Origin: an uncultured Bacteroidales bacterium
GTDB lineage: Bacteria > Bacteroidota > Bacteroidia > Bacteroidales > UBA3663
Direction of reading: 5' to 3'
DNA: 51,750 bases
Assembly: GCA_905235375.1 (NCBI GenBank)
Contig: CAJOLH010000024.1
Location: 1 to 51,750, forward strand
Shown: positions 49,792 to 51,750 of the stretch, piece by piece
Position numbering within the stretch: position 1 is the stretch's first letter
How the letters are laid out: every line of letters starts with the position of its first letter
Made by a program: the position numbers and the translations under genes
The notes under the pieces: model-generated
Told to the model about the DNA's origin: nothing
Database searches by the model: none
What the model saw: the letters and a program-made list of their open reading frames with translations, nothing else

Positions 49792-51543
49792 TCATTTTTC
49801 TGCACTACGCAGATTCCGTTTTATGGTCTCCAAAGCTTCCAAAATATCTTTCGCTTGTTTAATGTCAGACTGCTTGAGCTTTTGTTTCAAACGCTTTTTT
49901 CGCATATAGAGCGATTCCACATCTTCTTTATTAAATAGATATGCAATTGTCTCGTAAGAAAGGCCCATCAGCACATAGCGCAAGAAGTTGACATCTGCAT
50001 TTGTAAGTTGCAAATTAGTCATTTTCGCTTTGGTCATTGCTCCATTGAAATAATTGTCAATGCCTTGGTCTATTTCATTGATTGTTTTGTCATCAGAACA
50101 TAATCGTTTCAACTCTTCTTCAACCGCTACTAGCATCTTTTGCTTGAATTCAAGCTTGCCTTTTTTCTCAAATAAAATTATACCAAGCCTATCAAAAAAA
50201 CCAAATCTATCTATAATCAGACGACTCAGTTTGCTGGTCACACTTGTTAACCGCACCTTTTCCAATTTCTTCTGTAATGTCTCGATTTCTGATTCAAGAG
50301 TCTTAACCAACTGACTCTGCTCGCAATAATCTCTAATCTTATCATTGAGTATCTTATTGCGTGAGTTAAAGACATGATATAGATAAGCGAACACAACAAA
50401 TACCAACAACAGGCAGAACGCTGCAACGATAACTGTCCAACGCCGGTATTCGGCATATCGATATTCAGTATAATTCTTTTGTTGAATCTCGTAATTACGT
50501 TGATAATCGGAAACTGACTTTGAGAAAACAGCGGTTATTACATTATTTTGGACTTCAAACCGATTGTGAATTAAATTAAGCGCTTCTGAATAGGCATTTC
50601 GTTGTTTTGCTATCCAACTGCATTTTTCGTAGAAGAATACCTTTTGTTCTGGAGTCCTTATAGCCCTTTCGGCGCGATTAATATAAGCATCTGCACTATC
50701 GTTTAGTCCCTTTATCTGGAATAGACACGCTTTATTCATAAGATCGACGGGACGAAGAATAGGCTTCTTCAATAAGTCAAGAAGGCTATCGGCTAATTCA
50801 TATCGTTCCGAGGTCATGCATTGTTCTATATAAGAGGTGAGACATTCCTGTACGATGGGATCTTTAGCAGGTAATGAATCTAAAACTTGACGGAACAAAA
50901 ATTCAGCAGTGTCAAATGTCAATAGGGTGGAATATATTTGACCTAACTGAGACCTTATTGAAAAAGTTTGACGTATATTACCAGACAATCTTGCGTACGT
51001 CAAGCTTTTTTTGCCGTAACTAATAGCATCATTACTATAGGTGTCAGCACTGAGTGCAGATAGATTGCCATAGATTAGACTAAGATAATGATTGTCGTCC
51101 AACTTCAGTGCAAGACTCTCGGCTTGTCGATAATCGAAAAAAGCGGCCCCATAATCTTTTGCGTTCCTGAAGATGGCTCCGTGATAAAAGTGCGCCAGCA
51201 TCTGCTCCCGTTTGCTTCCATGCTCGTCATAGTAACGGACAGCACGTAGGATGAGACTGTCGTTAGTGTCGTCAATGTAGTTCTTGTCGTGCGTCTGCGT
51301 CTTGAGCAGGGCATAACGCGCCATCTGACGGTCGCCTTCAATGCGTACAGAGCCTGCATCAAGGAGGCTGTCAAGGCGAACAAGCTCGATGAGAGCAGAA
51401 TCAGGATGCTGCTCAACGACCTGCTCGATGCGGTCGAGCGTATCGCTGACTTCACGATTGCCACGACTACAGGACAAAAACATCAGTCCTACAATCAGAG
51501 TAAGAATTACAACTATGGGGTATTTCAAAGAATTGCTTTTCAT
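49792..51543 (-). CDS. Membrane-bound TPR regulator with C-terminal HTH
   Basis: A 583-aa protein with a lipoprotein-like signal (lipobox LMFLSC). About 35-345 are periplasmic TPR helices (MLAHFYHGAIFRNAKDYGAA, LADSLLDLLKKPILRPVDL). A membrane segment at about 370-393 (WTVIVAAFCLLLVFVVFAYL) is followed by a coiled coil (about 400-440). The cytoplasmic end contains LTNADVNFLRYVLMGLSYET and IAYLFNKEDVESLYMRKKRL, a LuxR-like HTH. The layout matches Bacteroidales one-component membrane regulators that sense envelope signals. Its targets may be the small peptide-CotH-MBOAT cluster just downstream. ATG 51543 is chosen because the signal begins there. Confidence 0.8.
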   Translation of the reverse strand: MKSNSLKYPIVVILTLIVGLMFLSCSRGNREVSDTLDRIEQVVEQHPDSALIELVRLDSLLDAGSVRIEGDRQMARYALLKTQTHDKNYIDDTNDSLILRAVRYYDEHGSKREQMLAHFYHGAIFRNAKDYGAAFFDYRQAESLALKLDDNHYLSLIYGNLSALSADTYSNDAISYGKKSLTYARLSGNIRQTFSIRSQLGQIYSTLLTFDTAEFLFRQVLDSLPAKDPIVQECLTSYIEQCMTSERYELADSLLDLLKKPILRPVDLMNKACLFQIKGLNDSADAYINRAERAIRTPEQKVFFYEKCSWIAKQRNAYSEALNLIHNRFEVQNNVITAVFSKSVSDYQRNYEIQQKNYTEYRYAEYRRWTVIVAAFCLLLVFVVFAYLYHVFNSRNKILNDKIRDYCEQSQLVKTLESEIETLQKKLEKVRLTSVTSKLSRLIIDRFGFFDRLGIILFEKKGKLEFKQKMLVAVEEELKRLCSDDKTINEIDQGIDNYFNGAMTKAKMTNLQLTNADVNFLRYVLMGLSYETIAYLFNKEDVESLYMRKKRLKQKLKQSDIKQAKDILEALETIKRNLRSAEK

Positions 51544-51625
51544 GTTAATATAACGAAGAAATCGGCTGTTTATTGTATGGTCGAGTTTCAATTTATGGAA
51601 ATGAGATGAATACAGACATAAAAAA

Positions 51626-51656
51626 AGAGACCCGAGCTATAGCAACCCAGATCTCT
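51626..51656 (-). terminator. rRNA operon terminator
   Basis: On the minus strand AGAGATCTGGG pairs with CTCGGGTCTCT (11 bp including G-U pairs) around a 9-nt loop, followed by a run of T. Confidence 0.85.
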
Positions 51657-51660
51657 CGTG

Positions 51661-51750
51661 TAAGGTGGCGGCTTCCTACTCTCCCGCTTTCGCAGTACCA
51701 TCGGCGTTACAAGGTTTAACTTCTCTGTTCGGAATGGTAAGAGGTGGAGC
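51661..51750 (-). rRNA. rrf: 5S ribosomal RNA, 3' part
   Basis: Minus-strand sequence contains the universal CCATTCCGAACAGAGAAGTT block, then GCCGATGGTACTGC and GGGAGAGTAGG, ending with CCGCCACCTTA, which would pair with the missing 5' end. The gene runs off the right edge of the window. 16S and 23S genes are expected beyond it. Confidence 0.95.

Noticed and set aside
1..51750. Insertion sequences, integrases or prophage genes
   Set aside because: No transposase or integrase motif was recognised in any frame; the repeats found here are short and non-coding.

Overview
The window looks like chromosomal DNA of a Bacteroidales bacterium, probably a Prevotellaceae-like gut or oral species. The evidence is: many Bacteroidetes-type promoters (a TAnnTTTG box about 20 bp downstream of a TTG/TTTG box, usually without a strong Shine-Dalgarno); a short primary sigma factor without region 1.1; the isoprenyl transferase-BamA-OmpH series next to DUF6089 and DUF6242 proteins; BspA-type leucine-rich repeat proteins; secreted fucosidase and GH43 enzymes; and C-terminal tails like those of type IX secretion substrates. 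The genus is an inference.

Layout. 1-6.2 kb (+): rmuC and four exported proteins (DUF4468-like, beta-barrel, class A acid phosphatase, LRR protein with a Gln/Asn/Tyr/Gly repeat). 6.2-14.8 kb: alpha-L-fucosidase (-), a 1.4 kb non-coding stretch with a 42-bp palindromic array, alanine dehydrogenase, a PafA-like phosphatase (-), a GH43 enzyme and a BASS-family transporter. 14.9-17.8 kb (-): a possible small gene with its own promoter, a solitary AAA15/OLD-like ATPase, and the primary sigma factor. 18.1-22.4 kb (+): a MacAB-like ABC export operon (ATPase, two permeases, adaptor). 22.5-30.0 kb (-): three OmpH/Skp chaperones, BamA, isoprenyl transferase, DUF6089 and DUF6242, an envelope-biogenesis cluster. 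30.2-39.0 kb (+): prmC, recX, a frameshifted comF, pyrE, an SRPBCC protein, argH, a Rieske-like lipoprotein, a beta-helix lipoprotein and an aminopeptidase P. 39.6-44.5 kb: a CotH-type surface protein, a second 42-bp palindromic array, and an LRR protein (-). 44.6-49.6 kb (-): a visibly G+C-rich cluster coding a CotH/SGNH fusion, an MBOAT O-acyltransferase and a frameshifted SGNH-like partner, preceded by a small exported peptide gene. 49.8-51.5 kb (-): a membrane TPR/HTH regulator. The window ends inside a 5S rRNA gene (-) with its terminator.

The most unusual content is non-coding. Two arrays 33 kb apart (8355-8816 and 41998-42501) have exactly the same 42-bp period, built from a 28-bp palindromic core and a 14-bp linker, but the core sequence differs between the arrays. 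A third palindrome type (AAGCACTCTG...CAGAGTGCTT) occurs in register inside both arrays and once alone at 7963-7990. A second family, present three times, consists of G3/C3 runs repeated every 10-11 bp as inverted arms around a conserved core. I know of no name for either family.

Several genes (comF, the SGNH partner, and possibly the small exported gene) are broken at or near short C/G runs, so sequence error is an alternative to real decay. No insertion sequence, tRNA or CRISPR array was recognised.
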